From Soonwooa sp023440705 (GTDB taxonomy: Bacteria > Bacteroidota > Bacteroidia > Flavobacteriales > Weeksellaceae): a stretch of DNA of 49,782 nt. The stretch spans positions 1-49,782 of the forward strand of contig JAEXRP010000058.1 in assembly GCA_023440705.1 (NCBI GenBank), in the 5' to 3' direction. Under the pieces are notes generated by a model. The model ran no database searches. It had not been told where the DNA came from and saw only the letters and a list, made by a program, of their open reading frames with translations. Position 1 is the first letter of the stretch; every line of letters begins with the position of its first letter. This document shows positions 25,839-34,469 of this stretch, piece by piece. A program made the translations under genes and the position numbers.

Positions 25839-26740
25839 AAATCTTTTGGATAATCGCCCGCTTTAATTTTTTCTTCGATAAAAGCTTTCAAAACTACTTT
25901 GTCTTCGGGATAAGTTACGCCCATCCATTCCGATGGCGATTCTTTGATCAAGACTTTAGCCTTTTGTCCTTCTATTAATTTCTGAATCACATTTGGAATT
26001 AAATACTCTGCTTTTTCGTGCGGATTTTCATGTAAAAATTCTTCAAAATAATATTGCAAATGATCAAAAACACTTGGATGAAAAATCGAATAATTCATCG
26101 ATACCAAAGTATCTAAGCCAACTTCTTCAATTTGGTTTTCTTCTCTGAAATAAGCTTTTCCATTTTCCTTGAAAATTTGTGTTCGTTCAGTTACTTTTTC
26201 TAAATAATCAGCATCGTTATACTCGCAAATACCACGCGAGACAGAACCGTTATCACTCAACGTCGCATGAAGTGGATAAGCAATAATGCCGTATTGATCG
26301 GTGTTTATCTGTCCATCATTAATGATTTTTGCCGCGTTTTTATAAATTTCTTTTCCATAGAAATCATCGGCGTTAATCACCACAAAAGCGTCATTAACTA
26401 AGTCTTTTACGCACAATAATGCATGTCCAGTTCCCCAAGGTTTTTCGCGGTTTCCACGATTGTAATTTTCTGGTAGGTGATCATCAATATTTTGAAAAAT
26501 CCAATGGAAATCTATGTTTTTATCTGTTGCAATCTTTTCTAAACGATTAATAAAAGTTGTAGGGATTTTTTTATTTAAAATCACAACAACTTTATCAAAA
26601 CCAGCTTCCAGAGCATCATACATCGAGTATTCCAAAATTGGAGAATTGTTGTCTGTAATGCCATCAATCTGTTTCAGACCTTTGTAGCGGCTGCCAAGTC
26701 CACCCGCCATGATGACTAATGTTTTATTATAACTCATCAC
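25829..26740 (-). CDS. Sugar-1-phosphate nucleotidyltransferase family protein
   Basis: A 303-residue Rossmann-like nucleotidyltransferase starting MMSYNKTLVIMAGGLGSRYK. The signature MAGGLGSRYKGLKQ binds the nucleotide, and NADDFYGKE is the metal-binding motif. Others are PWGTGHALLC and GVTYPEDK near the end. It differs from the longer glucose-1-phosphate uridylyltransferases and has no acyltransferase domain. It overlaps the GH109 gene by 14 bp and the kinase gene by 10 bp, so the three are translationally linked. It probably makes a UDP- or other NDP-sugar from the kinase product. The actual base and sugar cannot be told. Confidence 0.8.
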   Translation of the reverse strand: MMSYNKTLVIMAGGLGSRYKGLKQIDGITDNNSPILEYSMYDALEAGFDKVVVILNKKIPTTFINRLEKIATDKNIDFHWIFQNIDDHLPENYNRGNREKPWGTGHALLCVKDLVNDAFVVINADDFYGKEIYKNAAKIINDGQINTDQYGIIAYPLHATLSDNGSVSRGICEYNDADYLEKVTERTQIFKENGKAYFREENQIEEVGLDTLVSMNYSIFHPSVFDHLQYYFEEFLHENPHEKAEYLIPNVIQKLIEGQKAKVLIKESPSEWMGVTYPEDKVVLKAFIEEKIKAGDYPKDLWN

Positions 26741-28124
26741 TTAGTCCAAATATAGGTTTTCTATTCTTCCATGCACCATTTGTAAAATCAGGAATTTCCA
26801 TAACTTTCCCTTGGTGTTTAATCGATTTTTCACTCAAAGGCGTTATCGAATACCAAGTGGCAAGGTCATACACATCCAATGGGAATTCAACATTACGTTT
26901 GATACATTCAATAAAAGTATTCATCACGAAAAAGTCCATTCCACCATGTCCAGCGCCTTTGGTATCGTTTTCATATTTTTTCCAAAGAGGATGATCATTT
27001 TCTTTTAACCATTTTTCAGAATTGTCCCATTTGTGGGTATGATTCATTATTTTTTCGAAATAAATGTGACCTTGATCGAGCCCGCCCCAACCGAAATCTT
27101 GCCAAAGTCCTTCAGTGCCTTGTACACGGAATCCCAAATCATAAGGGCGCTGCAAACTTGTGTCGTGCGTCAACAGGATTGTTTCGCCGTTAGCACAAGC
27201 AATTTGAGTTGTTACAACATCTCCTTGATTGAATTTTACTTTCGCATTTGGATGATTTTCGCCACCTTTTGGATGGTCAACAATATATTTATGTAAGCCT
27301 AAAGCTTTTGTCGAAAATGAAGAAAGATGTGTCAAACGATTTCCGCGGTTAATGTCCATCATAGCAGCAATCGGGCCTAGACCGTGCGTTGGATAAAGCT
27401 CTCCATTACGATCTACATAATGTTGCGTACGCCATTTGGCTTCACTAAAACCTTTTGCGCCAAACTCAACACCAGAGTTGTAAGGTGTAACGCCATCGTT
27501 AAATAATACCCCTCTCAAATCATGTTGATAACCACCACGACCATGCACCAATTCTCCAAACATGCCTTTTCTCACCATGTTAAGAACAGCCATGACATCG
27601 CGACGGTAGTTAACATTTTCCATTGCAAATAAAGGAACTTTGGTACGTTCGTAGGTTTTGATGTAATCCCAGCATTCGCCCAGAGTTATAGCGCCGCCAA
27701 CTTCCATACCGACGATTTTCTTCGATTGCATGGCTTCGATTCCTTGTTTGTGATGCCACTCCCAAGGCGAAGCGATAACAACGGCATCAATATTATTTAA
27801 CTGAAGAAGATTTCTGTAATCATAATCGCCATTTGAAAATTCTTTAGCAGCTGGTCTATTATATTTTTTAAGAATATCCTGAGCGCTTTTTAGCATAATT
27901 GCACTAGGATCAGCAAAAGCAACAACTTCCACGTCATCTCTTTTTGCAAGAAGTTCTAAGTGATTTTGGCCACGTAGACCAACGCCGATAAGACCAACTC
28001 TTACTTTTTGAAGTTTAGAATCTTTAGGATAAATAATATTCCCGAACATTGTATTTGGTAAGACTAGCGCGCCAAAGCCTGCAAGACTGGCTGTTTTTAT
28101 GAAATCTCTTCTGTTAGTTGCCAT
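26727..28124 (-). CDS. GH109-like glycosidase (Gfo/Idh/MocA family)
   Basis: A 465-residue NAD-binding oxidoreductase-fold protein. It starts with a twin-arginine signal, NRRDFIKTASLAGFGALVLP (R5, R6), so it is probably exported folded with its cofactor. The dinucleotide motif GLIGVGLRGQNH follows. Conserved blocks ASPWEWHHKQGIEAM, GMEVGGAITLGECWDY and MENVNYRRDVMAVLNMVRKG match family GH109, known from the Elizabethkingia alpha-N-acetylgalactosaminidase. Those enzymes use NAD to cleave alpha-GalNAc by transient oxidation. It is the first gene of an overlapping operon with a nucleotidyltransferase and a kinase. GalNAc specificity is inferred from the family. Confidence 0.82.
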   Translation of the reverse strand: MATNRRDFIKTASLAGFGALVLPNTMFGNIIYPKDSKLQKVRVGLIGVGLRGQNHLELLAKRDDVEVVAFADPSAIMLKSAQDILKKYNRPAAKEFSNGDYDYRNLLQLNNIDAVVIASPWEWHHKQGIEAMQSKKIVGMEVGGAITLGECWDYIKTYERTKVPLFAMENVNYRRDVMAVLNMVRKGMFGELVHGRGGYQHDLRGVLFNDGVTPYNSGVEFGAKGFSEAKWRTQHYVDRNGELYPTHGLGPIAAMMDINRGNRLTHLSSFSTKALGLHKYIVDHPKGGENHPNAKVKFNQGDVVTTQIACANGETILLTHDTSLQRPYDLGFRVQGTEGLWQDFGWGGLDQGHIYFEKIMNHTHKWDNSEKWLKENDHPLWKKYENDTKGAGHGGMDFFVMNTFIECIKRNVEFPLDVYDLATWYSITPLSEKSIKHQGKVMEIPDFTNGAWKNRKPIFGLSDEL

Positions 28125-28413
28125 ATTAATTTTTGTAAAAGTGGATTAAATTTAGAAATATTATTCTTAAAAAAGATGTTTTTCAGAAAAAATATTTAGA
28201 ATGTTTTAATAATTAGATCCAGTATAAGTTTGTCATTTGTATGCCAGTGTATTACGAAATTCTTAATAACACTTATCCGTTTACAAACGACTACAAACGA
28301 TTTTAAATACTTTATAACCGACTAATATTTTCTTATTCTCGCAACTTTGTCACAGAGATTCAGGAAAAGAAATAACGACCAGAATCTAGTTGTTTAATTA
28401 AAATTTTAAAATC

Positions 28414-28743
28414 ATGTCTTTAAGAAATCGCGTGACACTTATCGGTCGCACAGGAAAAGAAGTAGAAATCCACACTTTCGAAAGTGGTACAAAAAGAGCA
28501 AATGTTAGCCTTGCAACATCTGATTTTTATATTAACCAAAATGGTGAAAAAGTGGAAGAAACCCAATGGCATAACTTAGTTGGTTATGGAAAAATAATTG
28601 ACATTTTAGAAAAATATGTTCCGAAAGGAAAAGAGATTGCAATCGAAGGCAAAATCATGTATCGTAATTACGAAGATAAAGATGGGGTAAAACGACAAAT
28701 AACCGAAATCCGAATTGAAGAGATTCTATTATTAAGTAATTGA
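28414..28743 (+). CDS. ssb: Single-stranded DNA-binding protein, short form
   Basis: A 109-residue protein that is just one OB-fold: NRVTLIGRTGKEVEIHTFES, the strand ANVSLATSDFY, then TQWHNLVGYGKIIDIL and GKEIAIEGKIMYRNYEDKDG. It lacks the glycine-rich linker and the acidic tip (DDDIPF type) that recruits partner proteins in standard SSB. It may therefore be an accessory SSB or one used in special conditions. It is transcribed alone; 100-130 bp upstream are paired TACAAACGA repeats. The leader contains CAACTTTG (28342-28349), one base off the -7 consensus. Confidence 0.88.
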   Translation: MSLRNRVTLIGRTGKEVEIHTFESGTKRANVSLATSDFYINQNGEKVEETQWHNLVGYGKIIDILEKYVPKGKEIAIEGKIMYRNYEDKDGVKRQITEIRIEEILLLSN

Positions 28744-28750
28744 TCTTAAA

Positions 28751-28784
28751 AAAATAACACAGAACTAATCTTCTGTGTTATTTT
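28751..28784. terminator. Terminator overlapping the thioesterase stop
   Basis: AAAATAACACAGAA (28751-28764) and TTCTGTGTTATTTT (28771-28784) form a perfect 14-bp stem. The thioesterase stop codon (28767-28765) falls in its loop, and the right arm encodes that protein's last residues. Confidence 0.85.
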
Positions 28785-29172
28785 GATTTTTTAATCGATC
28801 ATCAACATATTCGATTTGTGTTTTGCCATGTGCGACTGGTTTTCCGTTTTCGCCCAAGGCAACCATCACAATTTTATCAATGGTGATAATGGTTTGATGT
28901 GTCATTTTGTTTCTAACTTCACACTTTAAAGTTAAAGAGGTGTGTCCAAATCCGATTGGCATAAGTCCAATTTCGATAATGTCGCCTTGTGTTGCGGAGT
29001 TTACAAAATTAATTTCGGACATATATTTGGTTACAGTTTTTTGATTTTCTAGCTGGATAATAGCATAAAGAGCAGCTTCTTCATCAATCCATTCCAAAAG
29101 TCTTCCTCCAAAAAGTGTATGATTTGGGTTGAGGTCTTCAGGTTTTACCCATTTTCTTGTGTGGTATTTCAT
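28765..29172 (-). CDS. Acyl-CoA thioesterase, hotdog fold (YciA-like)
   Basis: A 135-residue cytoplasmic thioesterase that hydrolyses acyl-CoA to free acid and CoA. The hotdog signature is seen in NPNHTLFGGRLLEWIDEEAA near residues 15-34, where the Asp is the usual catalytic residue, and in SEINFVNSATQGDIIEIG. The length suits a single hotdog domain, which assembles as a hexamer in related proteins. The last codons and the stop lie in a strong hairpin shared with convergent ssb. A -7 box is at 29192-29199. Chain-length preference is unknown. Confidence 0.88.
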   Translation of the reverse strand: MKYHTRKWVKPEDLNPNHTLFGGRLLEWIDEEAALYAIIQLENQKTVTKYMSEINFVNSATQGDIIEIGLMPIGFGHTSLTLKCEVRNKMTHQTIITIDKIVMVALGENGKPVAHGKTQIEYVDDRLKNQNNTED

Positions 29173-29191
29173 AGCGAGATTATTTTGATGA

Positions 29192-29199
29192 CAAAGCTA
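29192..29199 (-). promoter_or_regulatory. -7 promoter box of the thioesterase gene
   Basis: TAGCTTTG on the minus strand, 19 nt before the start codon. No clear -33 box. Confidence 0.42.
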
Positions 29200-29313
29200 A
29201 GTATTTAGGCTGGTTTTATCGAAGAATATCGATGAAGTTAATCTATTCTAATAAGTTCTAAAAGTGATAATATCTGTGTTAAAAATCAAAATCGAAAATT
29301 CTTAGAATATTAG

Positions 29314-29321
29314 TAACTTTG
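29314..29321 (+). promoter_or_regulatory. -7 promoter box of hisS
   Basis: TAACTTTG matches TAnnTTTG. It overlaps an upstream in-frame TTG at 29319, so that TTG cannot be in the transcript. This decides the hisS start at 29352. Confidence 0.5.
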
Positions 29322-29351
29322 CTTTTATCAAAAAGAAGAATTTTTCAAAGC

Positions 29352-30710
29352 ATGAAACCGAGTTTAGCAAAAGGAACAAGAGATTTTACATCACAAGAAG
29401 TATTTCGTAGAAAATATATCATTAATAAACTTCAAAAGAATTTTGAATTATTTGGTTTTCAACCTTTAGAGACACCAAGTTTTGAAAATCTTGCCACTTT
29501 AACAGGGAAATATGGTGAAGAGGGCGACCGTTTGATTTTTAAAATCCTGAATTCGGGAGATTATGCTTCTAAAACGAAAGAGGAAGATTGGTCAGCGAAA
29601 AATTCTCAAAAACTAATTTCTCAGATTTCCGAAAAAGCGCTTCGTTATGATTTGACAGTGCCTTTCGCCAGATTTGTAGCAATGAATAATGGACAGTTGA
29701 CTTTCCCGTTCAAGCGTTATCAAATTCAACCCGTTTGGCGTGCTGATCGTCCACAGAAAGGTCGTTACAGAGAGTTTTATCAATGTGATGCGGATGTTGT
29801 GGGAAGTACAAGTCTTTGGCAAGAAGTGGAATTGTTGAAGTTGTATTTTAAATCATTTTCGGATCTTAATTTGCCAGTTTCAATCCATATGAATAACCGT
29901 AAAATTCTTTCAGGATTGGCAGAATATGCGGGCATTTCAGATCAATTGATTGACTTTACGGTGGCTCTAGATAAGTTGGACAAGATCGGTAAAGATGGCG
30001 TGGTTAAAGAAATGATGGAGAAGAATATTTCTCAAGAAGCCATCGTAAAGCTGGATTTCCTTTTTGAACAAGGAAGCGATGCATTAGAAAATTTGCTTCA
30101 ACTAAAAGAACGTTTTGCTAACATCGAAATCGGACTTCAAGGTGTTGACGAGTTAGAATTTGTTATTTTAAAAGCCAGAGATTTAGGAATTGATGCAGAA
30201 AGTTTGGTGTTTAACATCACTTTGGCTCGTGGTTTAGATTATTATACAGGCGCAATTTTTGAGGTTAAAGCAGATGGCGTCGAGATGGGATCTATTGGCG
30301 GCGGCGGTCGTTACGATAATTTGACAGAAGTTTTTGGTGTTAAAGATATGCCTGGGATAGGAATTTCTTTTGGTTTGGATAGAATCTATTTGGTTTTAGA
30401 AGAATTGAATTTATTCCCAAATTTTAATGATAATCAAGTTCAGTATTTGTTTGCAAATTACGGCGATGCAGAAGCGATTGAAGCTTATAAAATCATTTCT
30501 AAACTTAGAGATAAAAATATCGCAGCAGAGCTTTATCCAGAAGCTGCAAAACTAAAAAAACAATTTACTTATGCTGAGAAAAAAGGAATTCAGAGTCTTG
30601 TTTTTCTTGGTCAAGAAGAAATTGAAAATGAAACCTTGACAATTAAAAATCTTACAACTGGCGAGCAAAGAACTATTCGCCAAGAGGATTTTTTGAATAT
30701 TGAATTATAA
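29352..30710 (+). CDS. hisS: Histidine--tRNA ligase
   Basis: A 452-residue class II aminoacyl-tRNA synthetase that charges tRNA-His. It starts MKPSLAKGTRDF, the standard start, and I reject the longer TTG frame because it overlaps the promoter. Motif 2 is in PVWRADRPQKGRYREFYQCD. The histidine-specific blocks are LARGLDYYTGAIFEV and GSIGGGGRYDNLTEVFG, and the arginine-containing motif 3 is GISFGLDRIYLVLEE. The C-terminal anticodon-binding domain follows. A DUF1835 gene starts 5 nt after its stop and is probably co-transcribed. Confidence 0.97.
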   Translation: MKPSLAKGTRDFTSQEVFRRKYIINKLQKNFELFGFQPLETPSFENLATLTGKYGEEGDRLIFKILNSGDYASKTKEEDWSAKNSQKLISQISEKALRYDLTVPFARFVAMNNGQLTFPFKRYQIQPVWRADRPQKGRYREFYQCDADVVGSTSLWQEVELLKLYFKSFSDLNLPVSIHMNNRKILSGLAEYAGISDQLIDFTVALDKLDKIGKDGVVKEMMEKNISQEAIVKLDFLFEQGSDALENLLQLKERFANIEIGLQGVDELEFVILKARDLGIDAESLVFNITLARGLDYYTGAIFEVKADGVEMGSIGGGGRYDNLTEVFGVKDMPGIGISFGLDRIYLVLEELNLFPNFNDNQVQYLFANYGDAEAIEAYKIISKLRDKNIAAELYPEAAKLKKQFTYAEKKGIQSLVFLGQEEIENETLTIKNLTTGEQRTIRQEDFLNIEL

Positions 30711-30715
30711 TATAA

Positions 30716-31420
30716 ATGACAAATTCAAAGGTTTTTCATGTTCTTAACGGCGATTGTCTCGCTGCGACGCTTAACAATGTTGTTGATAATTCTCAAATGA
30801 TTATTTGGCGAGAATGTCTTATCGAAGGACCTGTTAAAGAAGAGAATTTTTGGATAAACCGTCAAAATTTTATTACTCAAACTTATGCTGAATCCGAAGT
30901 TGGCTATCAGCAAAAAATACTTTCCGAATTTCAAAAGTTTGAAAATATCGAAGAAGGTTCAGCAATTTATTTTTGGTTTGAAGATGATGTTTTTTGTCAA
31001 CTCAATTTTTGGTTTTTACTCAGCGAAGTCAAAAAAGATTTAAAGCTTTTCCGTGTTTTTCCAAAAGAAGAATCTTGGGACGGTTTTGCAAATCTTGAAG
31101 CAACAGATTTTGAAAATCAAATTAAAACTGCGATCGAAATTTCAGAACGAGATATTGCATTGGCGAAAAAACTTTGGAAAGCATTTTCAGAAAATGATTT
31201 AGAAGAATTAAAAAATCTTTCTTCCGAAAACTCAAAAGTCTTTCGAAAGCTGGATTTAATAATAAATTCAATTATAGATTTAAAATTCGGCAAAATAAAA
31301 TCTGAATTAAAACAACTTTCAGAAAACTATAAAAATTTTGAACACCTTTTCAAAGAAGTAAAACTAAAATACGGCGTTTTTGGATTTGGAGATTTACAAG
31401 TCAAAAACCTTATTGAATAA
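30716..31420 (+). CDS. DUF1835 domain-containing protein
   Basis: A 234-residue cytoplasmic protein. The DUF1835 signature is clear at the N-terminus: FHVLNGDCLAATL (residues 7-19) and the WRECLIEGPV block near 31-40. The rest is rich in charged and aromatic residues, with helices such as LAKKLWKAFSENDLEELKN. The family has no known activity. It begins 5 nt after hisS and probably shares its transcript, without an obvious functional link. A strong terminator lies just after its stop. Confidence 0.82.
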   Translation: MTNSKVFHVLNGDCLAATLNNVVDNSQMIIWRECLIEGPVKEENFWINRQNFITQTYAESEVGYQQKILSEFQKFENIEEGSAIYFWFEDDVFCQLNFWFLLSEVKKDLKLFRVFPKEESWDGFANLEATDFENQIKTAIEISERDIALAKKLWKAFSENDLEELKNLSSENSKVFRKLDLIINSIIDLKFGKIKSELKQLSENYKNFEHLFKEVKLKYGVFGFGDLQVKNLIE

Positions 31421-31424
31421 CAAA

Positions 31425-31450
31425 AAAAAGACGGCAAAAGCCGTCTTTTT
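31425..31450. terminator. Bidirectional terminator
   Basis: AAAAAGACGGC (31425-31435), AAAA loop, GCCGTCTTTTT (31440-31450). A- and T-runs on both sides suit both the DUF1835 gene and the small convergent gene at 31471. Confidence 0.88.
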
Positions 31451-31470
31451 TACTTCTCTCGAAAGAAAAA

Positions 31471-31578
31471 TTATTGAGCCGCGTTTTCAACGTCTTGCTT
31501 TAATTCTCCCGCTTTATTTTTTGCTTGGTCAACTACGTCGTTCGCTTTCGACTTCAAATCGTTCCCGAATTTTGTCAT
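31471..31578 (-). CDS. Small 35-residue hydrophilic helical protein
   Basis: A short open frame on the minus strand between the subtilase gene and the terminator. It reads MTKFGNDLKSKANDVVDQ, then AKNKAGELKQDVENAAQ and stop. The whole protein is hydrophilic with regularly spaced Lys, Asp, Glu and Ala, predicting one amphipathic helix. This is like CsbD/YjbJ or LEA-type stress proteins and like small YtxH-type tails, though it lacks a membrane segment. It uses codons typical of the region and ends 20 nt before a bidirectional terminator, both signs of a real gene. It lies 66 nt past the subtilase stop, so it could be read from that transcript. Confidence 0.55.
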   Translation of the reverse strand: MTKFGNDLKSKANDVVDQAKNKAGELKQDVENAAQ

Positions 31579-31644
31579 TTATTTAATCATCAATAGAATT
31601 TAAAAGTAAATTCTAAAAAACATTAGAGTTGAAGCCTTATGTAT

Positions 31645-33240
31645 CTAGTTTTTAATAAATTTTTCTATCTTTTCGCCATTGTTTATTTTTAAATAATAAA
31701 CGCCTTTTTCAAGATTCGAAATATCTATTTTCGCTGAGTTTTCAGTTTTAAGAAGTCTTCCTAGATTATCAAAAATTTGCGCAGTTTCGATTTTAGAATT
31801 GGTTTTAATTTCGATAAAATCTTTAGCAGGATTTGGATAAATACTAAAGTTACTTTGCTTCACATTATCCACCATTAAATATTGATTATAGGCTTTTCCA
31901 AAATTAACAATACCATAACCTTGTTGGTCTGTTGGTGCAGTTGCGAGAGAAGCAGTCGAACGAAGTTTATTTTTAACATCATCAAGATTGACACTTTTTG
32001 GTAGCGCCTGTAGCAATGAAGTAACACCTCCAGCTGACAAAGGATTTGCCAACGAAGTTCCGCTTGCTTGGGTCACACTATTATTGAAAACAGTTGCTGT
32101 CGCCACACCTCGAGCACAAACATCAGGCTTAATAACGCCGACAGAATTGGGACCGTAGGATGAAAAGCTTGCACTATCACCATAATAATCGACAGCACCA
32201 ATAGAAAATACTTTTGCATTGTCGGCAGGTGTTATGATGTAAAACCAAGAATTATCGGCTTCGTTACCAGCCGCAAAATTGATAAAAATTCCCTTTTCGT
32301 AAGCGATTTGCGCACCTCGAGCAATAAAACTAGTTGTGCCATTCATATCTGCGTAGGTGTAATCGTAGCGACTATCATCAAACTCGTAATAGCCCAACGA
32401 AGTCGAAATAAGATCAACACCTTTTCTATCTGCTTCTTCGGCTGCTTCGATCCAATAGAGTTGCTCTTCTGGGATTTCAATATCTGCATCTTCAGAAACA
32501 TATAAATAAAAATTAGCATCTGGCGCAGAACCGACAAATTGATTTTGAATAAAACCGCCCATTGTTCCTAAGCAAATAGCACCGTGTGAGTTAAGATTTT
32601 GATTATAAATATCGTTGTTTTTTGAAACGAAATTATAACCACCTTTTATTTGTCCATTATCTCTCAATCTTTTGAAAGCACTTCCTGTATTTACACTAGG
32701 AAAGCCAGTGTCGATTACCGCAACCGTCATCCCAGTACCAGTGTAACCAGCGACATGTAAAGGTCTTAGGTTCATTTGGTCAATTTGTGAAGCAGCTTCG
32801 CCATAGTTAAAGTTGGCTTTATTTGCGTCTAAATTTTGCCATTTGTTAGGACGTTCGGTTTCCGATTTTTTTCCGCCATTGGGATTTCTCACAAAAGATT
32901 CCACATGCGAGACGTACGACTGCGATTTTAAAGTTTGGATTTGTGCTGTGGTTGCATTAACAGCAACTCCATTTAACCATTTGGAATAGTCTTTAACGGT
33001 GAATCCTAAATTTTTTACATTTTGAATGTAAGACGCTTCGATTGGCACATCTTGATCATTTAATGGAATAGATTTTTGCGTTCTTCTATCCAAAGATTTT
33101 TGCGATAATTCGGATAAAGGATTTGCATAAAATGTTGCTTTGTTAGGTTTATCTTTAAAAAAGACAAAAACCAATTCCGTTTGTTGGGCTTGGGCGAAAA
33201 AGAGTCCGCCGAGCATCAAGCTGGTAAAGATTTTTTTCAT
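31645..33240 (-). CDS. T9SS-secreted S8 (subtilisin-like) serine peptidase
   Basis: A 531-residue secreted protease. The signal peptide is MKKIFTSLMLGGLFFAQAQ, followed by a propeptide-like region to about 160. The catalytic triad is D177 (AVIDTGF), H219 (NSHGAICLG) and S396 (GTSLANPLSAGG), with the oxyanion Asn in NFAAGNEADN. The T9SS sorting domain starts at SIYPNPAKDFIEI and ends IEKFIKN. It is likely on the surface or released, breaking down proteins outside the cell. It has no direct partner, and a 35-residue gene lies just beyond its stop. Confidence 0.92.
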   Translation of the reverse strand: MKKIFTSLMLGGLFFAQAQQTELVFVFFKDKPNKATFYANPLSELSQKSLDRRTQKSIPLNDQDVPIEASYIQNVKNLGFTVKDYSKWLNGVAVNATTAQIQTLKSQSYVSHVESFVRNPNGGKKSETERPNKWQNLDANKANFNYGEAASQIDQMNLRPLHVAGYTGTGMTVAVIDTGFPSVNTGSAFKRLRDNGQIKGGYNFVSKNNDIYNQNLNSHGAICLGTMGGFIQNQFVGSAPDANFYLYVSEDADIEIPEEQLYWIEAAEEADRKGVDLISTSLGYYEFDDSRYDYTYADMNGTTSFIARGAQIAYEKGIFINFAAGNEADNSWFYIITPADNAKVFSIGAVDYYGDSASFSSYGPNSVGVIKPDVCARGVATATVFNNSVTQASGTSLANPLSAGGVTSLLQALPKSVNLDDVKNKLRSTASLATAPTDQQGYGIVNFGKAYNQYLMVDNVKQSNFSIYPNPAKDFIEIKTNSKIETAQIFDNLGRLLKTENSAKIDISNLEKGVYYLKINNGEKIEKFIKN

Positions 33241-33308
33241 AGATTTATGACAGGTTATTTTTTGTAAGAACTAAATTAAGCTTAAATTTACAAAATCAAA
33301 GTTTCGTT

Positions 33309-34439
33309 ATGAAAAAAATTCAAATGGTTGACCTTCAAAGTCAATATTATAAAATAAAAAATGAAGTGGATAACGCTGTAATCAATGTGATGAATTCGGC
33401 AGCGTTTATTAATGGACCAGAAGTTAAATTTTTCCAATCAGATTTAGAAAATTATTTAGATGTTAAGCATGTTATCCCGTGTGCAAATGGGACAGATGCT
33501 TTGCAAATTGCGCTTATGGCGCTGGATCTGAAAGAAGGCGATGAAGTTATCACTGCAGATTTTACATTTGCAGCAACAGTTGAAGTTATTCATTTATTAA
33601 AATTAAAATCTGTTCTAGTAGATGTTAATTACGATACATTTACCATCGATCCAGAACAAATTAGAAAGGCAATCACCCCAAAAACTAAAGCGATTATTCC
33701 TGTGCATTTGTTTGGACAATGCGCGAATATGGAAGAAATTCTAAAAATCGCTAAAGAACATAATCTTTACGTTATCGAAGATAATGCCCAAGCTATTGGT
33801 GCAGATTACACATTCTCAGACGGGACAGTTAAAAAATCTGGAACTATGGGAACTATTGGTACGACGTCATTTTTCCCTTCTAAAAATTTAGGTTGTTATG
33901 GTGACGGTGGAGCGATTTTTACTAATGATGATGATTTAGCGCACAGACTTCGTGGTATTGTTAACCACGGCATGTACGAAAGATATTACCATGACGAAGT
34001 TGGTGTTAACTCTCGATTGGACAGCATCCAGGCGGTTGTGTTAAGACAAAAACTTCCATTATTAAATACTTATAATGAGTCGCGTCAATGGGCGGCTAAT
34101 TATTATAACGAAGCATTTGCGGATCATGCTGATATTTTAACACCAGTTACAGCCGATGATACTAACCATGTTTTCCACCAATATACTTTAAGAATTACCA
34201 ACGGAAAACGCAACGAACTTCAAAAATTCTTGTCTGAAAAGGACATTCCTGCGATGATCTATTATCCAGTTGCGCTTAGAAAACAAAAAGCTTATTACCA
34301 AGAAAGTAACGATGCAGATTTTGTAAATACAGATAAACTTTTGAATGAAGTTATTTCTCTACCAATGCATACGGAGCTGGACGAAGAGCAATTGAAATAT
34401 ATTACAGACGCAGTTTTGGAATTTATGTCTGCAGAATAA
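33309..34439 (+). CDS. DegT/DnrJ/EryC1/StrS family sugar aminotransferase
   Basis: A 376-residue PLP enzyme that transfers an amino group to a nucleotide-linked keto-sugar. The cofactor lysine is K192 in FFPSKNLGCYGDGGA, and the family blocks CANGTDALQIALMAL, PVHLFGQCANM and EDNAQAIGA are present. It matches the group of WbpE/WlbC-like enzymes, but the exact sugar cannot be set. It starts MKKIQMVDLQSQYYKI soon after an A-rich leader. A galE gene follows 30 nt downstream, so the pair probably supplies an amino sugar for surface polysaccharide. Confidence 0.88.
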   Translation: MKKIQMVDLQSQYYKIKNEVDNAVINVMNSAAFINGPEVKFFQSDLENYLDVKHVIPCANGTDALQIALMALDLKEGDEVITADFTFAATVEVIHLLKLKSVLVDVNYDTFTIDPEQIRKAITPKTKAIIPVHLFGQCANMEEILKIAKEHNLYVIEDNAQAIGADYTFSDGTVKKSGTMGTIGTTSFFPSKNLGCYGDGGAIFTNDDDLAHRLRGIVNHGMYERYYHDEVGVNSRLDSIQAVVLRQKLPLLNTYNESRQWAANYYNEAFADHADILTPVTADDTNHVFHQYTLRITNGKRNELQKFLSEKDIPAMIYYPVALRKQKAYYQESNDADFVNTDKLLNEVISLPMHTELDEEQLKYITDAVLEFMSAE

Positions 34440-34469
34440 TTTCGAATTAAATAAAACACAAAAAAATTA

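Noticed and set aside
29319..29351. TTG start for hisS adding 11 residues
   Set aside because: It overlaps the -7 box at 29314-29321. MKPSLAKGTRDF is the standard start.
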